This document shows, in pieces, positions 47,976 through 64,000 of a stretch of 64,000 bases of DNA. The DNA is from Hirudinaria manillensis. Lineage: Eukaryota; Annelida; Clitellata; Hirudinida; Hirudinidae. The position numbers and the translations under genes are program-made. Numbering within the stretch: the first letter of the stretch is position 1; every line of letters begins with the position of its first letter. Location: contig CM067534.1 of NCBI GenBank assembly GCA_034509925.1, positions 3,950,001-4,014,000 on the forward strand, given 5' to 3'. The notes under the pieces are model-generated. The model had not been told where the DNA came from, did no database searches, and saw only the letters and a list, made by a program, of their open reading frames with translations.

Positions 47976-49241
47976 GATTTCGGCTATGTCGTTCCTATTC
48001 CAAAATATGCCTCACAAATTTAGATGTCCCAACTCATACGCATAGGTCGGTAAGGGTTTCCTCCGCATAAAATTTCGAAATGGTTTTCATTTCCATCCCG
48101 TTGTCTGCTTTAAAGAGATGGAAAAGCGAAGCATTTTTAGATTGTATTTACGAAATATCCCAGATATCCTCCAGAGATACAAATCGATAGTTGTAAAACT
48201 CTTATGAAACACATTCATGCAAAATAAGAACGCAATCTCAACTCCCCTGTGTGCACGAGTCAACAAAACCCGCCATATCGTCGGTCTGCTTCTATACTTC
48301 ATGCACGTGTCAAATAGCAATTTAATTCTGAGTTCTAATTCTCTCATTGCTCCCTTGGGTTAAACGGTGGCATTATTTCCAGCATGAAATATTTTTTATT
48401 GGTAACCATTTCAAAATTCCGTTTTATCAAAATTAATAATCATCTTTAAGAATTGAATAGAGCATTTTTTAAATTTTTTGGCTTATCCAAATTGATTTAA
48501 AACTCATTCGAAAGTATTTGGTTAGGAAAGGGCGGGGCGACATCTTTCACATTTCATTCTTTAGAGAGTAAACTAAAATCATTGTGGCTCATTTTTAAGC
48601 TTTGATTGTGTTTCCAAATTTGTCTTTAATAAAAATTCTCTCTCAAAAATTGAAGCCACAATAGTGAGCATTTGGAAAATTTGGTGGCCTCTCAGATGTT
48701 CCATCTGCAATCATCCTTCCAAAATAATTCACAAAAGAAAAATGTATATGTCGGTTGACGAAATGTCCTTCCAATAAAGAAGGCATTCCCTGGACAACTA
48801 TTTGCGATCCTCTTTGTGTTATTTCCCTGCGCGTTGTATTTCGCCTCTAATTGTGGTCCGTTTAAATTAAAACCTGAATTAAAACACAGATGATTAGTTT
48901 CTACCTGTTGAAATGTTTGTCTTCTTGAGCATACAACAAGAGTATAATAATGCTTGTGTCATTCGTACTATTTGTTTACTTTATGGGTTTATTTCGGGGA
49001 TGGCGTTTCAAGCATAAGACGAGGGCTTCAGGTTAAGAGTTAGGTGTCGAATATATGTTAATGGCGTTTTTCGTTATCATTGTTGAAATTTCAGGCCATT
49101 GGTGTTTCGTGCTTTAACGATTCAACTTTTTCCACTGCATATCAAATGAAGCTGTCTTCTCATCTATCAGAAGAACTTTGTTAAGTTCATTAGTAAAATG
49201 AGAATTTGTTGAAATATTTTGGGGAAAAGGAATAGACTAGC
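47976..49241. promoter_or_regulatory. Head-to-head intergenic region ITPR/CTTNBP2
   Basis: This 1.27-kb spacer separates the divergent starts of ITPR (-) and CTTNBP2 (+) and should hold both promoters. No TATA box, CRE or repeat stood out. An 86-codon open frame on the minus strand (48087-48347) upstream of ITPR has no domain and is treated as chance. Confidence 0.4.
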
Positions 49242-52200
49242 ATGGAACTTAAAGAGGCCGAACGTAACGAAGCACAAATGTCATTGAGCTCCAAAGCAAC
49301 AAAAAAGATTAACGAGGTGAGCAACAAATAGAGAAAATTTGAGCTTTATCGCATTTTAAATCCTCGATTTTAGCAGAGCGAATTTTTAAAATTTGGAAAA
49401 GAAGAGCTCTTAGAGTTGCTTACACATTTGGAAACTGAATTAGAGGCTAGAGAAATTGCATTTAATGTTTTAAAGGTTAGTTTCATTAACAAATAATTTA
49501 TTATGTTTATTTTGATGTATTTTTTTATATATGAATACAGCTAAAATTTTCAAAAAGAGACATATCATTATATTATGGATGCCTAGAAGCTTTACAGTGT
49601 GATGGTTTTTTATTGAAATGCAATGAAGAAATTGAAAAATCAAAGTCAAAAGAAATAAAATCATTTTATGAAGGCCAAAAAGATTCATTACAAAATATTT
49701 TCTCTGCTAAGAATAAAGCAGTTCTAGTGCTAAAGTTCAAATTGCAGACTCTCCAAGAAGAATATCAAAAGGTTAATTTTGGCTAGAAAACACTTGTGTC
49801 CAGATGTTGTATAACAAAGCTGGTATTTTAAAAATATGTTTCAGGTCTGTAATGCACTGTCAGAAGATAGAGATCAATTGTCACACTTCAGAAATGAATT
49901 TTCTAAATTCAGGGAGTTACATGAAAAAGACATGACCATTTTGAAGGAAAAAGTGAGTTGCCTGGTAGAAATTTAATTTTTAAATTTAATTTCTAGTTTA
50001 TTGCATTTATTAGAATTTATTAGAATTGCATGAGTAGCATGTGCTTGTGGGTGATGGTTTGCACAATGTTTATGAGAATGAGTATCACCCCAATGCTGTC
50101 TCAATTATGGGAGTTATGTATTAAGATTGATTAACCTCTTATAATGATTTATATTAATTAAGTGAAATTATTTGAAAGAATTGGAGTTATATGTAACTTC
50201 AGGAGTATCAGTAGCCAAATAGTTAGGACTCTAAATTTGGACGAGACTTCGTTAGATCAACTATCAATATAATTATAATAGCCACTACCAAAGGTTTTCA
50301 GAACTATGACTGATTAATTATTGGTTAGGCTTAACTAAATTTTTCTCCTACAGCATGACGAGGTCTCAAAGGAAAGAAGTAACTTGCTTGATAAAGTTCA
50401 GTCGTTAGAACAAGAATTGGAAATGACAAGAAAGAAATGTCAATTACACAAGGATGGTGCTATGTTACTCATTAGGGACAGGAATTGGTTGGCCCACAAG
50501 ATTTCTCACCTCATAGATGTTATAAATCTTTTGGAGGACTCACTCGATTCTAAGAATACTGAATTGGCTGAGGCCAGAGCAGAACTTGCCAAAGTTTGTA
50601 AAATATAATAATAATTAATCTATGTTTTAAGTTCATGATAATTACCGAGAGAATTTGTAGCTCAAGAGCGAATACGAGGTCACTCAGATTTCATTAACAA
50701 GGAGCCGTGAAGACTTGAATTGTGAGTTCAGTGAGGTCATCAAGACAAAGGATATTGAAATATTAAAGTTGAAAAAGGAGCTGGATAGGTTGAAAGCTTC
50801 CTCTTCATCAGATATATCTCAAAAGTCTTCTACGCTTCATAACGGAGTTGCAAAGGACGTGTTGCGCACGGAGTGCAAATCCGTTTATGACAATGTCGAC
50901 CAGTTTCCAGATGCTAGCGGAGGCTTAACTGATGACAAGGTTTGGCTGCCTCTGGATGTCAGTCAATCGCCTTTCAATGACACGGCTACTATAAAGAGAG
51001 GCAGCTTTGTTAAGGTGAGTTATATTGAAAATATATTAATTATTTACAAATGGTATTTGACTAGTAATTGACCTGAAAATTCTTTAGCCGAGTGCTTCAG
51101 AGGATTTTTCAGGATTTGACATCTTTGGAAGAGAAATGGCTGATCTTCAGGAACTGTTGGTTTCTATGGCTTCGCCTCTGAATGATTCAACCAGTAAGAA
51201 TCATGGCTTTGTAGGATAAAGATTAAGTTTTATCTAGCTTATCTTTTGAACATGTTACATATCAATCTTTGATTGGTCTTGTTCGATCCATCATTTACAT
51301 AATGCCTTTCCCCATGGGTACTCATTGGTTCAGGATTGTGAACACAGCACCAAACATTTAGCTGCATACCAATTGAATTAGTGAGTGAATGTTTTGCTCT
51401 TTAAGCTCATCCATGAAATTTTAGGTAGACTCAAACCTTCGGTCTGTGGCAACGTCTCCTTGCGATCGGATCAAAACGTCGCGAAACCACTCGACATCAG
51501 GACTTTCTTGCTTTCACTCCAGACTGCAATTTCAAACAGCAACATCTCCAGATTGAGGGAACTCCTCCAGCAACAAAGGCAGGATCCCACTTTCATGCAT
51601 CACAAACTCCCGATAGGAATTCTACCTCTCCATTATGCCGTCGAATGCTGCTCTGAAGGCTTGTTTAGTTGATTTATCATTTGACGTTTTTATTTTCTGC
51701 CGATATGATGTACGATGTTATCAAGATTTTAGAGCATATCATTAGCATATTGATAATCAATATTTAATTCTGTCGTGTTATATATCTTGAATGTGGTGAA
51801 TGCTAATTTGTTCTAAATTCTACAAGACTTGTGTTGTTCTTTACAGACTGCAATCAATAAATAGCCCTTTGCCGATCTATATTAGTCACGTCATTAACAT
51901 TCACTATGAATATTTATTATTACTATAAATTAATATTATTAATAATTAATAAGGCTCTTTTTTCAGCTTGTGTCAGAATTTTGTTAGAAAATGGTTTTGA
52001 AGCCAATGTACAGAATGAGGAGAAAATTTCTGCACTGCACATTGCATCCTCAGAAGGAAATCTGGAGTGGGTTTTTATTTAATCAATTTGCCCTGGAGCA
52101 GTAATTTGATACAACATATTCTTCTGAGATCTGCTGATTGACGAATCCTGTCTCAAATTATTCGAGCATTTTTATGAATAGTTCTTCGCTATATGAATTG

Positions 52201-55200
52201 TGGCAGTCAGTCGTTCAGAAGGGACGTGCAATCAATAAAACCTGCTCCTTCCTTTCATAATCTACACGTGCATTCTGTTTTCATTTAATTTTCAATGACT
52301 TTTTGTTTCAAAGGTAAACAACGCGTTGACATGACGTTGTCATGCGAGGGCCTTTAAGAACTTTTTCTTTTAATGTTTTCGTGGATATAAAGTGAAAGAT
52401 ATAAATTGAACGAGGTTTTATTTCTTAGATGTCTGAAGGTTTTGCTGGAATTTGATGCTTCTGTTTCCCTGACAAATCACATTGGAATGACTCCCCTTCA
52501 CTGTGCTGCCAGCAGTGGACACGTTGATTGCTGCATTCAGTTGCTTTATTCTGGAGCCCAGATAGATGCTCTTAACTTGGTTAATTTAGCTTTATTTTTA
52601 AACATTTTTTTGGCTCTTCTTTGTTATAATCTCCCATTATTTCTATCACAACATTATTATGAGAAGTGGTGGATATTAAGTTTGACATTTTACTTCTTGA
52701 TCTGACTGAGTTGATCTAGGGTTTCAGACTCACCTTCACATTTGATATATAATAATATAAATAAAGAGCTAATAAAGTGAATTCACAAATAAACATGATA
52801 TAATCAATTAAGTTCCTTGCTATCATTCATTTTTGATCAGACCAGCTGGACTCCAATTCATGTGTGCACATTTTCTGGACATTCTCAATGTCTGAAAGCT
52901 TTGCTTACATTTAGAATAGCTGATAAAACAAAGGATGAAGCTTACGAAGCTCTCATCTGCGACATCATAAACATGTCCGACAAAGATGGCTGCACCCTGG
53001 CATTTCTGGCTGCTGCCAAAGAGACAAAGGTTAATTTTATAATCACCGTTTTAGTTTGTAAGAGTTACAAAAATATGTTTGAAAATGAAAACGACTCTGT
53101 CCTAACAGGATTGCTTGGAAGTTTTAGCACAGTGTTGCTCTGTGGACCTACAGAGGAGAGACAAGTGGAACAGGAGTGTTCTTGATGTTGCATCACAGGC
53201 ATGCCTCAGCTTTCTCCTTAGATCTGGTAATGATGGCACTTGTATCAGAGAGCCTATAATATAATTATTTAAATGATCTTATGGGTGCATAATAGAGGTG
53301 TATGAGGTAATGGGGTTGATGGGAATACCTCGGGAATCCCAATGGGTGGCAAATGTTGAAGGAACGAATGAAAGTTGAGAGGTTAGCATGGTAGGTGTGT
53401 GGAAAATATTTTCAGTATGTGGATGGAGATTTGTTAAAACTTTACAATTTTAGAACAATTTTGTAAAAAAAAGTCTATTAACATATAATATTGCATATAC
53501 TTTGGTAGTGTCATTGATTTTTTGGGAAAAGAAATCTCGCATATTTCCATAACTGAGGGCATTTTTCATTGTTAGAATTGATATCTAATAAATAATTGTA
53601 GAACCCAGCTGAGCAAAGGCAATATTGATGGATTGTCATTCTATTCTTGGACTGATCAAATGAACTGTATAGATTACTTTCAATAGTAAGAAATAATTTG
53701 TGCCTGTTGCAGAATCAACTCAGGAAATTACCTGTTGCATAGCCGTTGACGTGGGCTGGGACTCGAATGTCGACAAGCTGTCAAAATCTGCGTCGACCAA
53801 ACAACTCGCTTCGTCCGCTTTTGCGTCTCCGACGAAGGCGGGTTTCGCGAATCAGAAAACCGAGAAAAAGTCGTACGCAATCGGCTCCATGACCATTTCA
53901 AAGTCAACGAACTGGGCAGAAATAGAGGAAAAGTTGGGCACTGCCTTTCTAAATCACGTCAGCGAGATCAGCATCGGACTGAGGACCAAAAAGATTTCGA
54001 GGTCCGAACAAGAATCTCCAGACACTCCTAATCCGTTCACAATGGGGCTGACTGTCAAGAGCATCAAGTACTTTTCCATTGGTTAGCATTGCTTTTAGTG
54101 ATTGTTTTATCCCCTTAAATGCTGCCCAATGATGTTAGCTTGGATTCCATGGAACGACAGAAACTTTTTCAACGAATGAATAAATGAATGAATGATCCTT
54201 TGGATCTTCTAAGTTTTTATCAAACTTGATAATCAGTTGAGAGTTTGGACTGTGTGTTATTCTTACAGAATTGGAAAATTACAGCAAGAAGCACTTTTCA
54301 TCTAGCAGAGTTTTAATATCAACATTTGCTTTTGGATTTTTTGATTGACATATTGTCAATTAATAAGTATAATTAATTAAATAAATAAATAAATTTTCAA
54401 TAAGGAACCCATTTACTCAACAGGACGTTACCATTGGTCTCCTGGTACAATCACAGATAAGCATCCATTTGAAATGCTGACAACACACAACACTTCACAG
54501 ATCAGCATAAAGTTATTTGGTGAGATGTTACCCAGAGCTATAATTTTTTAATGAAGGATTTTTATAAATAACATTTAAAATGTTGTACAAAATCATATAA
54601 AGTCATTGGTCAATGGATGACACTTCATTTTGTTTAGAAAAAATAAATGAATAAATAAATATAAGAATGAATTAATAAAAAAAAAAGATTAGTTTTAGAT
54701 TGTATCTGATTGTATTTGTCTGCTTTGCATACCAGGTCTTGATAATAATAGTCCAGACAGCCTTGCTTATGACAGCTTGACTCCTATCTACGTGCTGCAG
54801 AACTACCTTAGACTGGTATTCTTTTTGATTATGTCAATTGATTATTTATTATTGATTAATATATCAATAATATCAGTGATATCAGTGATTCTTCACCTTG
54901 ATTTAATGTATTGAATGTAATCAGTAAATGTCCTTAGAAGACCTCTTTGAGACATTTTTGTGAAAATCACTTTAAACTTGATATGTATATGGTTGTAAAT
55001 TACAACTAATGTATAAAACTTATTATCATAATTAATTAATTTAATACAATTAATTAATTATTAGTTTGTTAATTATTAATTAATTATTATTTATTTATTA
55101 TTAGTTAATTAATTATTAATTTTGTATTATCATTAATTAATTATTGCACAATATTTCTAAGAGCACGATATTTGATGATGATAATTTGTAAATTAGGAAA

Positions 55201-58200
55201 CTGATTGTAAGACTTGCATGGCATTTATTTCAATGAAGGTTCAACAGTACAAGTCCGTTGTGTTTTACGGACCTAAGGGAGTCGGGAAGAGTTTTCTTGT
55301 CAGGAGACTTGCATCCTACATTCAGGTTGTCTTTGATTTGTTCAAATTGTAATTTTTTTCTGACATTTCCCAATATATAATATATATAATATAATATAAA
55401 TGTAATAAATAATATTATAAAATAATAATACAATAAATATATTATACAATTTTACAATATACTAATAATTATTGTTTGAATACTTGAGGTATTAAATTGG
55501 ATTTTAATTTATAAATATAAAAAAATTAAAACATTATATGCACATTGTTATGTAGGATCATTTTTTGTAAACATATCATTATGTGTTTCTCCTACCAAAT
55601 TATGAATGTTACGGTTCAAGTTGTTGCACTTAGCACAGTACAAATGAACTAAATTGCACACCAAGTTCATAAAATTTTGGTCATCATGTAGTGCTTCATG
55701 ACTTGCTTCTGTCAAAACATTGCAAGAATTTAAGATCAGCTCCATAAATCTTTAACAGGCCCAAGAATCAACCTCTGGTTTTGTCAGTGAAGTTTCATTC
55801 ACAACTTTACATCCATCTTTCACTAACAGTGACCTAGTCAAGCTTCTTATTGATAAAGGTAATTCTTCTCATTAATTCTCTTACATAAAGTTTACAGAAT
55901 GAGTTTATAAAGTTTGACTTACATTAAGTTAAGTTTTTGTTGATCATCAGCAATTGTCCATTATTTTACTCATCTATTTGAAGCAGCCATTTGCTATACT
56001 TGGCAAAATTCTGGAGTTTTTTCTTGCTTTAGAGACGATGTTGAGAATTGCCGAATTATTATTAAAAAATAAAAATAATTAATAAAAAAAAAATGAACGA
56101 AATGATCGGCAGGTTGCTTGATCGACACAAAACAACTGTTCCCTCCTCCCACGGCACCCGTACTCATCTTTGACGATCTCACCCAGGTATCTGTCGACGA
56201 GGTGTTCAAAGAGATATCAACTTCCATCGAAAGCAGAGGACCCAACAATAAAATATCGCTTAAAAGCGGTTAGTAATCCTTGCTCCTTGCTGCCTTTCAT
56301 GGATTATTCCTGACTTAGGGAAGGCATTCTTTGTCATCTTCTGACTAGAACTATTTCGATCGCAGATGCTGCAAGGGAGACTTCCTACTACGTGCATCCC
56401 AATTGCTACATCATATGCACCATGGATAAACCGAGGTTGGTTAGTTAGTTAGTAGCAGTATTTTTGCTCGGTTAGGTGTTACCGTGGTTACGCTGTTTTG
56501 TTTAATTGCACGAAGAGAAAGGTCCTTGGAAAAATGGATACCACTGATCCAAAAATAATTAAATAATAAGATGGATTGATGGATGGAGATTTTTTTTAGT
56601 GCTTGTAGGGAAAGGAGCAAATAGTACTATAAAGTAATAGTCAGAAGTCTGTATTTTTGGAATATTGATGTTTTAAAGAAACATTACTAATAATAATAAA
56701 TCACAAAGGGCTGAAGTTTTGTTGCATTGTTTAAACTTATTTCAGCTAGCAACAATTTCCAGTAATAAAAGCATTAACTTTATTATTATTATTATTGTTT
56801 TATTATTCCAATAATCTTTTTAAATATTCAATTCACAGATCAATTGGTTTGGAATTGTCAATTCAGCAAAGGTTCAAGTGGGTGCAACTGAGATGCGATC
56901 AGGAACCTTCCAAGTATCTTCTCCATCGACACCTTCTCAGGAATTTGGCCGACAGTCACCAGGGTTCAATTCCTCTTCCCGACAATTCAGTTTACAAGGT
57001 TTCATTGGCTGCTGTTGATGATGATGATGATGATGATTGAATTAATTAGTGTCGATTACATGTTTAAACTGACAGTAATTAACTGATAATAAATTATTGC
57101 TAAACTCTGTTACTTCACATTTGCATTGCATAGTAATAATAGATTATTTTCTTCTAAATCATAGTTTGTTAGCCAGTATATATGTATAATTTGAAAACCA
57201 CGCAGGCTGTGGAATGGTTGATATGCGTATGGCAGAGGCTCAACGATGGCATCGTTAAGCTGGGCCTGTTGGATCTCATCTTCGGACCTTGTTACTTCCT
57301 GCCTTGTCCCATCGAGAAGAACAAGCCTAAAGCCATTTTGAGGTCAGTGTCTCATTAACTGTCTCATTCACTGTCCGATATTGAATTTATTTGAAGAATT
57401 ATCTTATTGATCAATGCAATCTTTGCACAATTAGATAATATTCATTATGGAGAGGACCACTTAAATTTAGCTCAACTTTTGTTTTAACGAAGTGATTGCA
57501 TGATTATGACATTTAATCGTTATTAGATCTCAAATATCATTCGTGAAATTCCCATCCAGATGGCTGATTTCTCTTTGGAATCAAATCATTGCACCGGCGA
57601 TCAGCGAAGCAGTCATCAAAAGTTCCGGATCGGTTCTTCCGAAGGAAGGTGACAGCCAGCAAAAGGTCACGAGCACTGCTCTGTACGTGTTAATGCAGAG
57701 AGCTGTTGTGCCAGGCTGTCCACTTGCCAGTCAAGGTAAATGATTCTTGGCATTAAATGCTCTTTTTGCAGTTCTTGTGTATTGAGTATTGTCTGCTTTT
57801 CATTGAGAAAATAAATTTAAATTTTTGAAAATACTTTCAAAATTTGTCAAAACATTTTTTTTTAATACGGGTCTTAGCAAAGCTAGGCATTAAATATATT
57901 ATATTATATACTATTGACTTAAACATGTATTGACTGATTGATACAGAGAGGGACAGGTATTTGGCTTGTTTCCATGGTAGCAATGAGTTGGATATTAAAG
58001 TCAAAGCAGACAAAAGAGAGATTGCTCGCCCCTCACACTTTGACTCTCCAACTTTGAAGTATCAATTCAGAACTCCTGATAACTGTTCCAGCAGGTCTGC
58101 ACTTGTGATTCAACAATAATTAATTCAGAGTTAATTCAACAATTACATTCATCTGATCTTCGATTATATTCCAATTGAAGTAATATTGATAAAGGGTACT

Positions 58201-58558
58201 GCAAATTTTTATATGTCCAAATTAAAGGCACCTATAGCTGTGCATGAGGTTTGTGAGTGTAGTATTATAAGTTGGCTCCTTATTGAAATTAATAATAAAA
58301 GATAAATATTAGTTAACATAATCATCCTAAACTCGGGAGAGTTAAGCTCTTTGGCTTAATAAATCTAAAAGTTTCCAGCAGTGCATTTATTCCAACAGTC
58401 AGTATGATGTCAGTCCCTTAAAGGATTCTTCTTTCACAAGATTCCAAAGCGAAACACTGGCCAGGTTGCCTGGCTCTTCTTCAAAATCCTCATGCACTAA
58501 GTTGCCCTCTAAATCCATGAATGAATTATTTTCCAGTCCATCTAGCTCGTCCAAATAG
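49242..58558 (+). CDS. CTTNBP2: CTTNBP2 homologue: coiled coil, ankyrin repeats, P-loop ATPase
   Basis: Complete homologue of cortactin-binding protein 2, a scaffold linked in vertebrates to cortactin, striatin/STRIPAK and synaptic or actin organisation. Exons include 49242-49316, 49377-49475, 49541-49771, 49845-49952, 50354-50593, 50661-51014, 51088-51193, 51425-51655, 51967-52066, 52429-52579, 52841-53029, 53109-53226, 53713-54081, then about ten more to the TAG at 58556-58558. The N-terminus has the CortBP2 signature (GKEELLELLTHLETELEARE) and a long coiled coil. Six ankyrin-like repeats follow (LPLHYAVECC, ISALHIASSEGN, MTPLHCAASSGH, WTPIHVCTFSGH and two degenerate). Then comes an AAA/STAND-like module with Walker A GPKGVGKS (55274 on) and Walker B VLIFDDL, and the family block WVQLRCDQEPSKYLLHRHLL. 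The tail is Ser-rich. One donor appears to be GC rather than GT. Confidence 0.95.
55259..56265 (+). other. CTTNBP2: CTTNBP2 P-loop NTPase core
   Basis: Three exons carry the nucleotide-binding core. About 55239-55325 encodes YKSVVFYGPKGVGKSFLVRR, a complete Walker A with Lys and Ser. About 55760-55858 gives the following strand/helix. About 56115-56270 encodes PTAPVLIFDDLTQ, a Walker B with adjacent Asp residues. The next exon (about 56365-56436) carries CYIICTMDKPR, the sensor-like strand seen in CTTNBP2 as YIIGTMNQ. The core therefore looks able to bind nucleotide. Confidence 0.85.
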
Positions 58559-59940
58559 CATAGCGGATAGGTCATTGGTCTTATTAACGTAATCGTTGAG
58601 TTTTAAATCGTTAATTTAACATTCGACCTTCGACTTGATCTGAGCCCATGGAGTGCTTGGATGCAAGTTATGTGTTTTAAATCATTTTGTTTTTGGCTTC
58701 ATTTGACGATGGATGTGTTTGTTTTATGAGTTTAATTTATCACTTTAGTTGCTGAAGCATGCATCTTAATTGTACATAATACGTAATAATAGATGTTTGA
58801 ATCGTTAATGCACATTACTTGTTCTAAACTTGGTGCTAACCATGTCCACAGTCGATTAAGTATGGATGGATATGTAAATACGGTCTTTTTCAGCCATTTT
58901 TTATGATTAATGTGATTTTGGGGAATGAAGCACGTCATTTAGAAAGCTTCTGATTGCTGAACTTTCCAATGAAGTTGTGCTTCTCAAATAGATCGTTGTC
59001 CTTGTGGCTACATCCTTCCATTGTTAGGAAATCTTTTGATTGTTTTTGCTCTTCAAAGCTTTAACCTCTTTAAACCTTGACACAAGTTTGAATAAAATGG
59101 TGTGCCTCTCCTGGCTGCTATAGCACCCTTACCTTTAACTTGACCCAGAAAAATCACGTGGCACGATTACAATTGTTGCAATGTCTGCAGACTCATCTTC
59201 CTAATCTTTATTTACATCCTTAAAAACCGACCTTTGATGTTCACGGTGCCTTAAATTGGAATAACGTTTCATAAAATAAAAAAAAAAGATTGATTTGAGC
59301 AGAAGTATTCTGGATCATCTGCATTGGGAATTGCTTCTCGTTTTTAATACTTTTATAATAATAAGTTATTCTGGTTTTGCTTATTTATTTATTTGTTTGT
59401 TTATTCGTTTATTTATCTGCTGATTATTGCCGAGGTATGCGTGACTTCGCTTTTAAACGTTTAATCTTCATTGGCACGAAGCACACGAGCTGGTTTACCC
59501 TGTAATTTTAGCTTTTGTACCTATACTTGATGCAAAGATTTTTCAATAAATTTGTGACAGAACTTGAACTGCGTCCTCAATGCACTCAATGCTGCCTGAA
59601 AAGATAGCATTTTAAGCCGAGTCTCAAGACATTGTCTTTCAGGCATTGATTTAGGACGGGCACTGTGCCTCTGAAGCTCACACGTACACTGCTATATAAA
59701 TGACATATTAAATATTTATTATTATTCAAATTATTGAAAGATTCTCTTGAAAACTTAAATTTTGTGACAATGTACAGTCAAACACATGATCCAACAAAAA
59801 CTTGTGAGAGTAGAAAAAGATATAGTACATTTCTCTAAAATGTCCGGTAAATCAAGAAACAGAAATGGTCATTTCCAAAGAATAATGTGCAGATGCGTGC
59901 GCGCCATGTATGCGGTCACGAGTGACGCGTCGGTCCTTCC
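58559..59940. other. Convergent intergenic region CTTNBP2/KDM7
   Basis: Contains the CTTNBP2 3' UTR (AATAAA near 59091) and the KDM7 3' UTR on the other strand. A SINE-like tail lies at about 59610-59720. No coding exon was recognised. Confidence 0.5.
59610..59720 (+). mobile_element. SINE-like 3' tail (copy 2)
   Basis: Shares the 20-base core at 59691-59710 with copy 1 and is likewise followed by AT-rich ATT repeats. The text before it (GGCACTGTGCCTCTGAAGCT) does not clearly match copy 1, so only the tail is shared. Confidence 0.5.

Positions 59941-64000
<4,060 letters not shown>

Noticed and set aside
48087..48347. 86-codon minus-strand frame upstream of ITPR
   Set aside because: No domain or splice signals linking it to ITPR, whose own start at 47975 matches the family N-terminus.

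Overview
This is an AT-rich, intron-dense animal genome segment. The protein set (VPS54, TMEM104, an IP3 receptor, CTTNBP2, a KDM7 demethylase, an ATF2-like bZIP) is metazoan. Many short GT-AG introns, abundant microsatellites and minisatellites, and SINE-like tails fit an invertebrate; a non-bilaterian such as a placozoan, cnidarian or sponge is possible, but the sequence alone does not decide it. I see no bacterial or viral genes, no CRISPR array, no rRNA gene and no convincing tRNA gene.

Layout, left to right. 139-557 (-): three weak candidate exons of a divergent gene. 860-2971 (+): a 335-aa lysine-rich protein I do not recognise, behind a fused E-box/CRE site. 3513-11482 (-): complete VPS54 (23 exons, 1064 aa) with an N-terminal Cys/His module. 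13060-15978 (+): complete TMEM104 (11 exons, 521 aa). 17262-19491 (+): a RING-H2 protein with three copies of an A..LQ motif. 20048-20640 (-): the 3' part of an unrecognised small gene. 20898-21442 (-): a 95-aa ATF2-type bZIP. 22623-47975 (-): an IP3-receptor channel of more than 50 exons filling 25 kb. 49242-58558 (+): a CTTNBP2 homologue with coiled coil, ankyrin repeats and P-loop ATPase. 59941 to beyond 64000 (-): a KDM7/PHF8-type JmjC demethylase whose 5' end lies outside the window.

The genes serve different cellular jobs: endosome-to-Golgi tethering, membrane transport, ubiquitylation, transcription, calcium release, cytoskeletal or synaptic scaffolding, and chromatin. They do not form one pathway. 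VPS54/TMEM104 and ITPR/CTTNBP2 are head-to-head pairs; unknown gene/VPS54 and CTTNBP2/KDM7 converge.

The most notable biology is in the IP3 receptor. Its channel fold, gate helix and C-terminal zinc motif are conserved, but the GGGVGD selectivity filter and the RTTGR ligand loop are both absent. This points to a divergent release channel with altered permeation and probably altered or lost IP3 sensing. A second theme is that many minisatellites and tandem duplications sit within a few bases of splice sites. Exon models were joined by hand, using GT/AG signals, reading phase and remembered family sequences; totals divisible by three support the complete models.
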